NCBI GenBank assembly: GCA_020847555.1
Contig: JADLBT010000481.1
Location: forward strand, 1 to 35,351
DNA: 35,351 nucleotides
Direction: 5' to 3'
Source of the DNA: Gemmataceae bacterium
GTDB taxonomy: Bacteria; Planctomycetota; Planctomycetia; Gemmatales; Gemmataceae
How positions within the stretch are numbered: the stretch's first letter is position 1; the number at the start of each line of letters is the position of its first letter. The position numbers and the translations under genes are program-made. The notes under the pieces were generated by a model. The model made no database searches. It saw only the letters and a list, made by a program, of their open reading frames with translations, and was not told where the DNA came from. Below, piece by piece: positions 1-7,760 of this stretch.

Positions 1-448
1 GGTTCTCCTGGCGTAGCGGAACGTGGACCGGCTCGGCCCCGCGCCGCTCGATATTGGGTCCGTAGGTCGGGAAGTGCGGGCTGAAAACCAGAACCCGGTC
101 GCCGGGATCGAGGACCGCCTCGCAGAAAAGTTGCTCGAACACCTTGGCTCCGGGACCGACCACGACCTGGTCCGGCGTCACCGCCACTCCGAACTCGGCG
201 CGGTAGTTCTGGGCGAGGACTTCGCGGAAGTCGGGCAGTCCGGCCGAGGAGCAGTAATGGCTCGCCCCCTCCTCGATGGCACGGATGCCGGCGCGGCGGG
301 CGTTGGCGGGCGTGGGGAACGGGCTGTCGCCAATTTGCAGCTCGACAACGTCCTTGCCCTGAGCCTTGAGGCGCTTCGCCACGGCGAGGACGTCGAAGGC
401 GGTTTCGCCTTTCAGACCCTGAGCAAACCGGCTGAGGGAGAGCGGCAT
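1..448 (-). CDS. Class I/II PLP-dependent aminotransferase, partial (N-terminal part)
   Basis: The reading frame opens at an ATG (446-448, minus strand) and runs off the left edge, so only about 149 N-terminal residues are present. The translation begins MPLSLSRFAQGLKGE and continues with VVELQIGDSPFPTP, SHYCSSAGLPDFREVLA and VVVGPGAKVFEQ, then PGDRVLVFSPHFPTYG. This is the usual start of aspartate-aminotransferase-like fold type I enzymes: substrate-loop glycine region, cofactor phosphate-binding region and the P-x-F/Y-P-x-Y segment. The PLP-binding lysine would lie outside the window. Family membership is clear. The amino donor cannot be told from this part; aspartate, aromatic or LL-diaminopimelate-type activity are all possible. 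Confidence 0.85.
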   Translation of the reverse strand, partial: MPLSLSRFAQGLKGETAFDVLAVAKRLKAQGKDVVELQIGDSPFPTPANARRAGIRAIEEGASHYCSSAGLPDFREVLAQNYRAEFGVAVTPDQVVVGPGAKVFEQLFCEAVLDPGDRVLVFSPHFPTYGPNIERRGAEPVHVPLRQEN

Positions 449-569
449 GGGATGGGTCTCGGCAGTAGGCAGCAGTGGGCGAGTTTCGCAACAGGCCAGT
501 GGTGAACTAGGAAAAAAGCCCGCGAGTCGCAACCCGCAGGCTTCTCTTCTGCCGCCTCCTGCCTCCTGC

Positions 570-1316
570 CTACTGCTTCGTGGCGATCGTCTGGGCGAGC
601 GGTTTGACGACCGCCGGGATGATGTGGGCGTCCACGAGATCCTGGCACAGCTTCCGCTGGTGGTGGTAGGACTCGACGAAGGTCTTGTACGGCTGCCGGC
701 CCCAGTACTGGCGCACCGTGAAGTAGACGCTGATCGGCGCCTCGGGATACTGTCCGGTGCGGATCTGGTAGGCGTTGGTGCGGGTCTCGATGCTGAGCCG
801 GCACTGCTGGCGGCAGTGTTCGTCCATCGCGAGCATGAGCGACGGCTCGTAGTTGAGCACGCGGGTTCCGGGCATCTGGACGAGTTGCTCCAGGGTCGTG
901 TTCAGGCCCAGCGCCTCCGCCACCACCTCGTCATGGTTGCCGGAGAACATGAAGTCGAAGGCGAACAGCACGTCGAGCGCCTCCACGTCGAGCGGACTCA
1001 GGTCGAGATGGTACGGGGCGATCTCCAGGACGCGCTCGTGCTGTTTGTCGGCCGCCTCCAGGCTGGGCGGGTTGACGTAGCCGGTGCAGATGCGCTGCGT
1101 TTCCAGGTTGACCCACCGATAACTTCCCTGCTCGCGATCCTCCTCCAGGACGAATTCGCCGGACTCGCGCCGGTCGAAGTCCGTCATCTCGGGGAACGTC
1201 TTCTGGATGGCGTCGAAGAAATGAAGGACGGTTTCACGGCGACTGGGCAGCTCCATCTTGGTGTTGGCGTAGACATACACTCCGAAGTCATCGCACAAGG
1301 AGCTGTATGGATTCAT
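570..1316 (-). CDS. Conserved hypothetical protein (248 aa)
   Basis: An open frame of 248 codons starting at ATG 1316, preceded by a GAGGATC-like ribosome binding site and a plausible promoter at 1380-1408. The protein begins MNPYSSLCDDFGVYVYANTK and is acidic and soluble. It has no signal peptide, no membrane segment and no cofactor motif I recognise. The middle part (EIAPYHLDLSPLDVEALDVL) and the tail (TVRQYWGRQPYKTF) read like an ordered globular protein with aromatic and charged patches. I do not recognise the family and give no function. The reverse-strand position and codon use agree with the flanking minus-strand genes. A frame on the opposite strand (447-1631) overlaps it but has low-complexity Arg/Val-rich content and is a shadow. 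Confidence 0.8.
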   Translation of the reverse strand: MNPYSSLCDDFGVYVYANTKMELPSRRETVLHFFDAIQKTFPEMTDFDRRESGEFVLEEDREQGSYRWVNLETQRICTGYVNPPSLEAADKQHERVLEIAPYHLDLSPLDVEALDVLFAFDFMFSGNHDEVVAEALGLNTTLEQLVQMPGTRVLNYEPSLMLAMDEHCRQQCRLSIETRTNAYQIRTGQYPEAPISVYFTVRQYWGRQPYKTFVESYHHQRKLCQDLVDAHIIPAVVKPLAQTIATKQ

Positions 1317-1379
1317 GTACGGGATCCTCAGCGTCTGGATGAAATGGACCGACGCCCGCTGTCGAAGAAAGCTGTTCTC

Positions 1380-1408
1380 ATTGTTCGGCTTTCGTGCGCT
1401 AAATGCAA
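1380..1408 (-). promoter_or_regulatory. Candidate sigma70-type promoter for the 248-aa gene
   Basis: On the minus strand TTGCAT (1403-1408) is followed after exactly 17 bases by AACAAT (1380-1385). This would give a leader of about 60 bases before the ATG at 1316. Spacing and position are good; the hexamers are only partial matches. Confidence 0.4.
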
Positions 1409-1574
1409 GCCCCGTCGCTGGTTTTTACCGCCGTTGTTTTATCCAGAATCCGCAAAGCCCGTATCTGCTCATATTTGTCCAGACCAACCCACCCCGGGCG
1501 TTCCGGATCCGGTGGGAGTGAAGGGCGGGACTGCCGGTGCAGGGTCGAGGAGGATAAGGTGCCGTGGGCCGTGG

Positions 1575-1677
1575 AAAGCCCACGGGACGCGATCCGTGGG
1601 TCATGAAAAGCCCACGGATCGCGTCCCGTGAGGGAAGCGCTGGGAACCTGGTCCACGGGATGCCACCCGCGGGCTTT
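1575..1677. repeat. Dispersed palindromic element, composite copy
   Basis: Member of the family built on AAAGCCCACGGG. Here a first inverted repeat (about 1578-1600 against 1611-1632) is followed by the family linker GAAGCGCTGG and a closing arm ending CCCGCGGGCTTT at 1677. The copy looks like one hairpin nested in another. It lies in the roughly 410-base gap between two minus-strand genes (1317-1729), which holds no credible ORF. Confidence 0.75.
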
Positions 1678-1729
1678 GCAGGGGGAAGGGGGGGCACACA
1701 ATCGGGGTCGCGGGAAGGACGCAACGACT

Positions 1730-2002
1730 TCAGGCGCTCTGGGCCACCCGCGCCGCCGTGGGGACCGGAAGGACGGACTGCTGCTGCCAGCGGCCCGCGT
1801 CGGGGGCGCCGTGCCAGCGCTCGAGACGGATCGAGCGGACCGCGTCGCGCTCCTCGTCGTCGAGCACCTCGAAGAAGGCGGTGGTGAAGCCGGCTCGCAC
1901 CTGCGTGGAGGACCGGCCGAGGTAGAGCAGCGCTTCGGGGCGGTCGTCGAAGACGGCCACGGCACGCCAACCCTGGGGCTTCGCTTCGGTTTGGTAGAAC
2001 AT
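1730..2002 (-). CDS. Small conserved hypothetical protein (90 aa)
   Basis: A 90-codon frame that starts at ATG 2002 behind a very strong Shine-Dalgarno sequence (AGGAGGGT about six bases upstream). The product begins MFYQTEAKPQGWRAVAVFDD and contains EALLYLGRSSTQVRAGF and FFEVLDDEERDAVRSIRLER. It is soluble, without signal peptide or cysteines, and reads as a small alpha/beta domain. I do not recognise the family. The strong ribosome binding site and normal amino-acid make-up support a real gene; opposite-strand frames here are Arg/Gly-rich shadows. Palindromic repeats flank it on both sides (1575-1677 and 2193-2302). Confidence 0.7.
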   Translation of the reverse strand: MFYQTEAKPQGWRAVAVFDDRPEALLYLGRSSTQVRAGFTTAFFEVLDDEERDAVRSIRLERWHGAPDAGRWQQQSVLPVPTAARVAQSA

Positions 2003-2192
2003 GCTTGACCCTCCTTGGTCCGCGAAAGACGGGTAACGCCATCCACAGGGTGACGGAGATTGGCTGGCGTGTCAAGATCAGGTCGCAAGGACAGTGGAGG
2101 CAGGGGGATGAGGAGAAAAAAAGGGGCCGCGTGGGGCCGGGCAATTCGGGTGGCCGGCCCCACGCGGCGAGGGTGATCCGGGAGAGAGGGTC

Positions 2193-2302
2193 TGGTGTGC
2201 CACGGGATGGTTAAAGCCCACGGGTGGCGTCCCGTGGATCAAGCGCTGGAACCTGGCCCACGGGACGCCACCCGTGGGCTTTAACCATCCCATGACACAC
2301 CA
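2193..2302. repeat. Dispersed palindromic element, long inverted-repeat copy
   Basis: Arms 2193-2237 and 2258-2302 are 45 bases each and complementary except at two positions. They surround a 20-base centre with the family linker CAAGCGCTGG. The inner part is the family core (AAAGCCCACGGGTGGCGTCC). This is the longest perfect-looking copy in the window. It lies just 3' of the RRM gene (stop at 2320), where its transcript would fold into a strong hairpin that could end or protect the mRNA (inference). Confidence 0.85.
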
Positions 2303-2319
2303 GGCCGGTTGTCCCTGCG

Positions 2320-2676
2320 CTAGTACCTGCGGCCGCGGTCGGTGCCGCCGCCGTAGCCGCCACGGCTGCCGGCGCCGCCGGTGCGGCCGTAGCCCCCGCC
2401 GCCGGCACGGGGAGCGCCGGCGCGGTCGTCGCGCGGCTTGGCCTCGTTCACCGTCAGGGGGCGGCCGTTGAAGTCGGCCCCGTTTAGCGAGTCAATGGCC
2501 CGCTGGGCCTCGTCGTCGTTCTCCATCTCGACGAACCCGAAGCCGCGCGACCGGCCGGTCTCGCGGTCGGTAATCACCTGGGCCCGCCGGACGGACCCGT
2601 GATCCTGGAACAGCGCCAGGAGGTCGTCGGCCGTCGCGGACCAGGCGAGGTTGCCGACGTAGATATTCTTCGCCAT
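2320..2676 (-). CDS. RRM-domain RNA-binding protein with glycine-rich tail
   Basis: This 118-residue protein has one RNA recognition motif, with RNP2 at residues 5-10 (IYVGNL) and RNP1 at 44-51 (RGFGFVEM), followed from about residue 85 by a Gly/Arg/Tyr-rich tail. This is the layout of the small bacterial glycine-rich RNA-binding proteins of cyanobacteria and planctomycetes, which bind single-stranded RNA and are often cold- or stress-linked (family knowledge). The frame is open further upstream to 2808, but the ATG at 2676 is chosen because the RRM begins right there and GGAAAGG lies about 10 bases before it. Its UTR extends into a gap of nearly 900 bases. The long palindrome at 2193-2302 sits behind its stop. 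Confidence 0.93.
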   Translation of the reverse strand: MAKNIYVGNLAWSATADDLLALFQDHGSVRRAQVITDRETGRSRGFGFVEMENDDEAQRAIDSLNGADFNGRPLTVNEAKPRDDRAGAPRAGGGGYGRTGGAGSRGGYGGGTDRGRRY

Positions 2677-3130
2677 GAAACAGAACCTTTCCGTGCCGGG
2701 GCCAACTCGGCCCCGCCTGCGCCCTCGGACTCCTGGGGGACGGCGTGCAGACCGGGATGCTCCCCTTCCGGTCGAGTGCCGTCCGCCTCCGATATGGCGC
2801 CGCAACAAGAAAACGAACTGACCAATTACCCCGCCGGTTCCTGTCGGGGCGGGGCGTGCCGGGCGTTACCGGGACCGCTTGCAGGGATGGACCGAAGAGG
2901 CCCCCTACCTGCCGCGGGGCCAACTGTGCGTGCATGACGTGGGGCGATTGCGAGTCGTTACCGTCCCTTCTCCGACCCCGCCAGGGACCGAGAACCTGCG
3001 TTTGGGTGACCTGGGAGGTCCGGCACTGTCCGGCCGCGACCGCGGGGCCGGTAGCACGCCCACCTTCTCGGGATCTTTTCGTTAGGGACCGTGAACTCAG
3101 AGGAGTGTCGCGCCGCCGAAAGAACGCAGA

Positions 3131-3207
3131 GGAGGAAGGGAATCGAACTCCGGGCCGGGCAATGGATCTCCTGCAAGGCACCTGTCCAACCGCTCCGAGC
3201 AGTTGCT
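3131..3207 (-). pseudogene. Degenerate tRNA-like sequence
   Basis: Read on the minus strand, the segment has a D-arm-like GAGCGGTTGGACAGG, an anticodon-arm-like CCTTGCAGG and a typical T-loop GTTCGATTC followed by CCCTTCCTCC. The T-stem has mismatches. I find no 5' partner (GGAGGAA-type) for the 3' acceptor strand, and the anticodon stem does not pair over 5 bp. It therefore looks like a decayed or partial tRNA (Ser- or Cys-like), or the tRNA-derived end of an old integration, rather than a working gene. Confidence 0.35.
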
Positions 3208-3435
3208 CGGCTTAGCTAGCTAGATATAGCAGGGGCATTGCCCGAAGTAAAGCGCTTTTTCCCTGGAGTTACACCTCAATCTACCTGCGGTCCTGTGGCG
3301 GGACGCGCCGGGCGAGCGAGACGACCGGCGCACGCCGCAACCCCCAGTCGCCCCACGACCCCCGACGCGACCGGGAGAACTGGACTGCAACGCACCGCTG
3401 GTGTAAAACGTATCTCAGGCAGGCGCCAAATCTCC

Positions 3436-3464
3436 TTGACAGTCGGAACTTGTAGCGTCATCAT
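3436..3464 (+). promoter_or_regulatory. Candidate promoter upstream of PFOR genes
   Basis: A perfect -35 box TTGACA (3436-3441) is followed after 17 bases by CATCAT (3459-3464), a weak -10. It lies about 95 bases before the chosen ATG at 3559. The weak -10 makes this tentative. Confidence 0.3.
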
Positions 3465-3558
3465 CGCATATGTGCATGCCTGGGTTCATCTTCGTGCTGC
3501 TCGCCCGCCCCGCCCGGCGGCACTTCCCCCTGGTTTCCTTGAACGAAGAGGGTTCCGC

Positions 3559-5547
3559 ATGAGTTCTGCTGCGGTTCGTGGTGTTAGCCGCTCCCCCGAG
3601 ACCGTCGAGCGGCCGGTCGGCGAGAAGTTTCAGTACCCGGGGATCCCCACTACCTGCGACGGCGCCGAAGCGGTGGTCCACGTCGAGATCCACGTCGCCC
3701 AGGCGGCCGGCGCTTACCCGATCACCAGTTCGACCACCATGGGCGGCGGGTTCAACGCCGCCGTCATGAACGGCCGCAAGAACCTGTGGGGCGATCCGCT
3801 GGTGTTCTTCGAGCCGGAGAGCGAGCACTCGGCTGCCTCCGTCTGCGAGGGGTTCGCCATCGCCGGCGGCCGCGTCACCAACTTCACGTCCGGACAGGGT
3901 CTCGTCCTGATGAAGGAGGTGCTCTACACCATCTCCGGTAAGCGCCTCCCGATGGTGATGAACATCGGCGCCCGCGCCCTGACCAGTCAGGCGCTGAACG
4001 TTCACGCCGGCCACGACGACCTGATGAGCGTCGCGGATGTCGGCTGGGGCATGCTGTTTGGCCGCAACGCCCAGGAGGCGGGCGATCTGTGTCTGATCGC
4101 CCGCCGGGCCGCGGAGGCCAGCTGCACGCCGTTCTTCAACGTCCAGGACGGCTTCCTCACGACCCACACTGTCGAAACGGTCCGGCTGCCCGAGCCCGAC
4201 TTCATGAAGGAGTACATCGGCGACCCGAAGGAGAAGCTGATCAACCTCATGGACCCGGCCAACCCTCTCATGTCCGGCGTGGTCCAGAACCAGGACTCGT
4301 ACATGAAGGGCAAGATCGCCCAGCGCTGGTACTACGACCAGATCGAGGAGCGTCTGCAAGAGGCTTTTGATCTCTTTTATCGTGAAACCGGCCGGCGCTA
4401 CAACTTCGTCGAACCGTATCGGTGCGCGGACGCGAAGTTCATCCTCGTTGGCATGGGCAGCTACATGGAGACGGCGAAGGTCACCGTCGATTACCTGCGC
4501 GACCAGAAGGGCATCCCGGCCGGCTGCCTGAACGTTTGCTGCTTCCGCCCGTTCCCGGCCCGGCAGATCGTGCAGGCGCTGAAGAACTGCACCGCGGTCA
4601 CCGTCTTCGAGCGCATGGACGATCCGCTCTCGACGACCGGCAACCACCTGACGCGCGAGGTGAAGGCGGCGTTCTGCGACGCCGCCCAGGGCGTCAACGG
4701 TCAGGAGAAGCTCGACCGCCTGCCGCGCGTCTACCACGGGGCGGCCGGCCTGGGCAGTCGGGATGTGCGCCCGGGCGACATCATCGCCGCGTTCCAGAAC
4801 TCGATGAAGCCGGACGGCCAGCACTTCTTCTGCGTCGGCATCGACCACGCCCTGGCGCTGAAGCGGGCCGAGGATCCGGACCTGCGGCCGACCGGCGGCT
4901 TCTCGATGCGCGGCCACTCGGTCGGCGGGTTCGGCTCGGTCACGACGAACAAGGTCATCGCCACCATTGCCGGCGACATCTTCGGCAAGGACGTCCAGGC
5001 TTACCCAAAGTACGGCTCGGAAAAGAAGGGCCTGCCGACGACGTACTACCTGACGATCGCCGACGCCCACATCTACATGCACAGCGAACTGGAGCACATC
5101 GACTTGCTGTGCATCAACGACCCGACCGCGATCCTCAGCGGCGAGACGCTCAAGGGGATCATGCCCGGCGGGGCGGTGTTCCTGCAATCGCCGCACACCG
5201 ATCCGGTCGAGGTGTGGAAGCGCATTCCCGAGGCCAACAAGCGCGCGATCCGGGAGAAGAAGATCCGCGTCTACTTCTGCGACATGGTCAAGATCGCCCG
5301 CGAGGTCGCGTCCGTCGCCGACCTGCAGATGCGCATGCAGGGGATCGTCCTGCTCGGTGCCTTCCTGCGGCTGACGCCCTACGCGCAGCAGGCCGAGATG
5401 AGCGACGAGCAGGTGTACGTCGGCGTGGAGCAGGCGCTGCAGAAATACTTCGGCAAGCGCGGCGAGCGGGTCGTCAAGGACAACCTGACGTGCGTCAAGC
5501 GCGGCTACAGCGAGACGCAGGAAATCCCGCGCGACGTCATGGCGTAA
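3559..5547 (+). CDS. Pyruvate:ferredoxin oxidoreductase, alpha-gamma part (split NifJ type)
   Basis: This 662-residue protein holds the first half of a pyruvate:ferredoxin (flavodoxin) oxidoreductase. The N-terminal alpha (pyrimidine-binding) domain includes AGAYPITSSTTMGGGFN near residue 50 and VTNFTSGQGLVLMKE near 107. Domain II follows, and the gamma domain begins near residue 430 with GIDHALALKRAE and GGFSMRGHSVGGFGS. The enzyme converts pyruvate and CoA to acetyl-CoA and CO2, reducing ferredoxin. Iron-sulphur and TPP domains are absent here and are encoded by the next gene. ATG 3559 is chosen because GAAGAGGG precedes it and family similarity starts just after; the open frame continues to 3238 without family features. 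The pairing of two genes totalling about 1,211 residues matches a NifJ chain (about 1,170) cut at the gamma/ferredoxin junction. Substrate could also be another 2-oxoacid. Confidence 0.92.
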   Translation: MSSAAVRGVSRSPETVERPVGEKFQYPGIPTTCDGAEAVVHVEIHVAQAAGAYPITSSTTMGGGFNAAVMNGRKNLWGDPLVFFEPESEHSAASVCEGFAIAGGRVTNFTSGQGLVLMKEVLYTISGKRLPMVMNIGARALTSQALNVHAGHDDLMSVADVGWGMLFGRNAQEAGDLCLIARRAAEASCTPFFNVQDGFLTTHTVETVRLPEPDFMKEYIGDPKEKLINLMDPANPLMSGVVQNQDSYMKGKIAQRWYYDQIEERLQEAFDLFYRETGRRYNFVEPYRCADAKFILVGMGSYMETAKVTVDYLRDQKGIPAGCLNVCCFRPFPARQIVQALKNCTAVTVFERMDDPLSTTGNHLTREVKAAFCDAAQGVNGQEKLDRLPRVYHGAAGLGSRDVRPGDIIAAFQNSMKPDGQHFFCVGIDHALALKRAEDPDLRPTGGFSMRGHSVGGFGSVTTNKVIATIAGDIFGKDVQAYPKYGSEKKGLPTTYYLTIADAHIYMHSELEHIDLLCINDPTAILSGETLKGIMPGGAVFLQSPHTDPVEVWKRIPEANKRAIREKKIRVYFCDMVKIAREVASVADLQMRMQGIVLLGAFLRLTPYAQQAEMSDEQVYVGVEQALQKYFGKRGERVVKDNLTCVKRGYSETQEIPRDVMA

Positions 5548-5557
5548 CGACATTTGA

Positions 5558-5617
5558 ACGAGCCGGAAGCGTAAGCGACGGCTTTGGTCACGTCCGTCGC
5601 TTACGCTTCCGGCTCGT
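5558..5617. repeat. Perfect 24-bp inverted repeat between the two PFOR genes
   Basis: Arms 5558-5581 and 5594-5617 (each containing AGCCGGAAGCGTAAGCGACG) are exact reverse complements with a 12-base loop. The hairpin sits 10 bases after the stop of the alpha-gamma gene and about 27 bases before the next ATG. No T-run follows, so it is more likely a dispersed repeat or an mRNA-processing/stability hairpin than a terminator (inference). It is unrelated in sequence to the GCCCACGGG family. Confidence 0.85.
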
Positions 5618-5644
5618 AGCTTCTTCATCTCTCCAGGAGTCCTC

Positions 5645-7294
5645 ATGCAGACCAACGGCCACTCCAAGCCCTCCATGAACGAGGCCACCGAGCGGGATCC
5701 CTTCAACAACAACTCCTACGGCACGCTCGTCGATAGCGGCTACAAGCTCGTCAGCCTGCCGGTCCTCGACGTCGTGGATTTCAACGAGCGCATTATCCGC
5801 GGCTACGAGGAAGGTTGGGGCGAGCGCGACCTGCCGGCCGACCTGTCGGTGGCGCGCTCGCTCGTGCCAGCCGGCACCGCGACGCTGCGCGACTTCAGCA
5901 ACATCAGTCCCGAGATCCCCGAGTACATCCCCGAAAACTGCACCGGCTGCATGGAATGCGTGACCGAGTGCCCCGACACGGCCATCCTCGGCAAGGTGCT
6001 CGCGGAAGCCGACCTCGAGGCGAAACTCGCGAAGATCGCCGATCCGGCGGACCGCGCGATGTACCGCGCCCAGTGGTCGAAAACGAAGAAGTACTACGAC
6101 GCCAGCAAGAAGAAACTCGGCGACGGCGGGATGTTCCAGATCATCATCGACCCGTCGAAGTGCAAGGGCTGCGCCGAGTGCGTGACCGTCTGCGACGACA
6201 ACGCCCTGAAAATGATCCCGAAGACCGACGAGGTGATGCTGCGGTCGCGCAAGACGCACCGCCTCTTCAAGGCCATCGGCCCCTCGGACAAGCGCTACAT
6301 CAGCGAGAGCCTTCTGATCGACATCATGCTCAAGGAGGAGACGCACCTTTACGTCGGCGGCGCCGGGTCGTGCTCGGGCTGCGGCGAGGGGACGGCGCTG
6401 CGCATGCTGTGCGCCGCGACCGGGTTGAAGTACGGCGACCAGTGGGGCATCGTGGCCGCAACCGGCTGCAACACCGTCTACACCTCGACGTACCCGTACA
6501 ATCCGTACCTGGTGCCGTGGACCAACTCGCTGTTCGAGAACGCCCCGGCCGACGCCCTCGGCGTGCGTCTGCGCTGGGACCAGCTGGGGTGGAAGGAGCG
6601 GCCGCTCTGGTGCATCGGCGGCGACGGGGCGATGTACGACATCGGCTTCCAGGCGCTGTCGCGTCTCCTCGCCAGCGGGATGAACGTCAAGGTCTTCGTT
6701 CTGGACACGCAGGTCTACTCCAACACCGGCGGCCAGGCCTCGACCGCGACGTACACCGGACAGAACACGAAGATGTCGGTCCACGGCAAGACGTTCGGCG
6801 GCAAGCAGGAGCGGCGCAAGGAGATCGCCCAGATTGCCATGATGCACCCGCGCACCTACGTCGCCCAGACGACCTGCGCCCACTTCAACCACTTCTACAA
6901 GGCGGTTCTCGGGGCGCTGGAGTTCGACGGTCCGGCGGTGATCAGTTGCTACACGACGTGCCAGCCGGAGCACGGCGTGGCGGACAACATGGCGGGGGAC
7001 CAGGCGCGCCTGGCGGTGGACAGCCGGGCGTTCCCGATCCTGATCTACGATCCGCGCAAGGGTGAGAAGGTGCGCGAGCGGCTGTCGCTGCAGGGCAACC
7101 CGGCCGTCAAGGAGGACTGGTTCGCAAATCCGAAGACGAAGGAAGTGGTGAACTTCATCGACTTCGCCCGCAGTGAGGGCCGCTTCAGCAAGCACTTCGA
7201 CCGGGACGGCAACCCGTCCGAGACGCTGCTGTGGGCGAACCAGGATCGCCTCGAAAACTGGCGCCTGCTGCAGGAGTTGGCCGGGCTCAGGTAG
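5645..7294 (+). CDS. Pyruvate:ferredoxin oxidoreductase, ferredoxin-beta part (split NifJ type)
   Basis: This 549-residue protein completes the split PFOR. Residues about 90-190 form a two-cluster ferredoxin domain with Cys99, 102, 105 and 109 (CTGCMECVTECP) and Cys173, 176, 179 and 183 (CKGCAECVTVCD), enough for two [4Fe-4S] clusters. The C-terminal half is the TPP-binding beta domain: CSGCGEG (243-249, cluster-ligand Cys pair), ATGCNTVY (272-279), GGDGAMYDIGFQAL (325-338) with the Mg/TPP-binding GDG, and YSNTGGQAST (358-367). A Shine-Dalgarno AGGAG lies just before ATG 5645. It is cotranscribed with the alpha-gamma gene, judging by strand and a 97-base gap filled by a hairpin. Electrons should go to a ferredoxin or flavodoxin not encoded here. 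Confidence 0.93.
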   Translation: MQTNGHSKPSMNEATERDPFNNNSYGTLVDSGYKLVSLPVLDVVDFNERIIRGYEEGWGERDLPADLSVARSLVPAGTATLRDFSNISPEIPEYIPENCTGCMECVTECPDTAILGKVLAEADLEAKLAKIADPADRAMYRAQWSKTKKYYDASKKKLGDGGMFQIIIDPSKCKGCAECVTVCDDNALKMIPKTDEVMLRSRKTHRLFKAIGPSDKRYISESLLIDIMLKEETHLYVGGAGSCSGCGEGTALRMLCAATGLKYGDQWGIVAATGCNTVYTSTYPYNPYLVPWTNSLFENAPADALGVRLRWDQLGWKERPLWCIGGDGAMYDIGFQALSRLLASGMNVKVFVLDTQVYSNTGGQASTATYTGQNTKMSVHGKTFGGKQERRKEIAQIAMMHPRTYVAQTTCAHFNHFYKAVLGALEFDGPAVISCYTTCQPEHGVADNMAGDQARLAVDSRAFPILIYDPRKGEKVRERLSLQGNPAVKEDWFANPKTKEVVNFIDFARSEGRFSKHFDRDGNPSETLLWANQDRLENWRLLQELAGLR

Positions 7295-7303
7295 CAAAGG
7301 AGG

Positions 7304-7374
7304 AGGGATTCGGAGAGGGAGGAGGGATGAAGGAAAACCAACATCTGCCCTCCCTCCTCCCTCTCCGAATCCCT
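7304..7374. repeat. Purine/pyrimidine inverted repeat (24-bp arms)
   Basis: Arms 7304-7327 (AGGGATTCGGAGAGGGAGGA and four more bases) and 7351-7374 are exact reverse complements around a 23-base loop. They lie between the PFOR beta gene (stop 7294) and the next ATG (7383). The strand-asymmetric arms, all purine-rich on one side, differ from the other repeat families. No T-run follows. The right arm would overlap the ribosome binding region of the following gene and could hide it in the mRNA (inference). Confidence 0.85.
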
Positions 7375-7382
7375 CATTCGAT

Positions 7383-7700
7383 ATGACCCAGCCGCGCGCG
7401 ACCCACGACTACGCCCCGGGCGGCCTCGAGGCGGTCCTCGAGTTCCTCAAGCGTACACGCTCCGAGCTGCGCGAGCTGCGCAAGGTTCGCGTCTGGAAGG
7501 ATCGCGTCGAGGTCATCGACATCAACCACGACTGCTTCGAGATCCGCGGCCTCGGCTACGCGGACGCGGACGTCGCCCCGGTCCTGCAGAACATCAACAC
7601 CAACTTCAACCCACAAACCATTCGCGACCCGACCGATCTGGAATACAAGGAGTTCCTGACGGGGCGCCGTCGCGCCTGGGCCGAGGATCGGGTGATGTGA
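7383..7700 (+). CDS. Small conserved hypothetical protein (105 aa) after PFOR
   Basis: The protein begins MTQPRATHDYAPGGLEAVLE and has an amphipathic helix with LKRTRSELRELRKVRVWKDR, followed by VEVIDINHDCFEIRGLGYAD and NINTNFNPQTIRDPTDLEY. It is soluble, with one Cys and no signal peptide. The frame stays open upstream into the PFOR gene; ATG 7383 is chosen because the coding-like composition starts there. No good Shine-Dalgarno precedes it, since the right arm of the 7304-7374 inverted repeat occupies that place. I do not recognise the family. Position suggests cotranscription with the PFOR genes, but no functional link is shown. Confidence 0.7.
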   Translation: MTQPRATHDYAPGGLEAVLEFLKRTRSELRELRKVRVWKDRVEVIDINHDCFEIRGLGYADADVAPVLQNINTNFNPQTIRDPTDLEYKEFLTGRRRAWAEDRVM

Positions 7701-7760
7701 TCGAGGGACAGAAAAAGATAAATAATGTCTTCTTCCGTCCCTCATCTCGCACTCCTGCTC

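Larger units (their letters stand above)
2677..3558. other. Long intergenic region between divergent RRM and PFOR genes
   Basis: About 880 bases without a credible protein gene. Frames here are short, Arg/Pro/Gly-rich and disagree between strands. The region must hold the start signals for both neighbours. It contains a degenerate tRNA-like sequence (3131-3207, minus) and a TTGACA box at 3436. The frame of the PFOR gene stays open back to 3238, but that extension looks non-coding. Confidence 0.6.

Noticed and set aside
1575..2302. CRISPR array from the repeated GCCCACGGG blocks
   Set aside because: The blocks are self-complementary, unevenly spaced, scattered over the whole window and have no spacer series or cas genes.
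3238..3558. Longer PFOR N-terminus (start at 3238)
   Set aside because: The extension overlaps promoter-like sequence, has no family similarity, and ATG 3559 has a ribosome binding site.
3415..5712. A 765-residue minus-strand frame across the PFOR gene
   Set aside because: It is antisense to a clear PFOR gene, Arg/Val/Ala-rich without domains, and is a high-GC shadow.
5588..7297. A 569-residue minus-strand frame over the PFOR beta gene
   Set aside because: Shadow of the ferredoxin/TPP gene on the plus strand; no domains and low-complexity composition.
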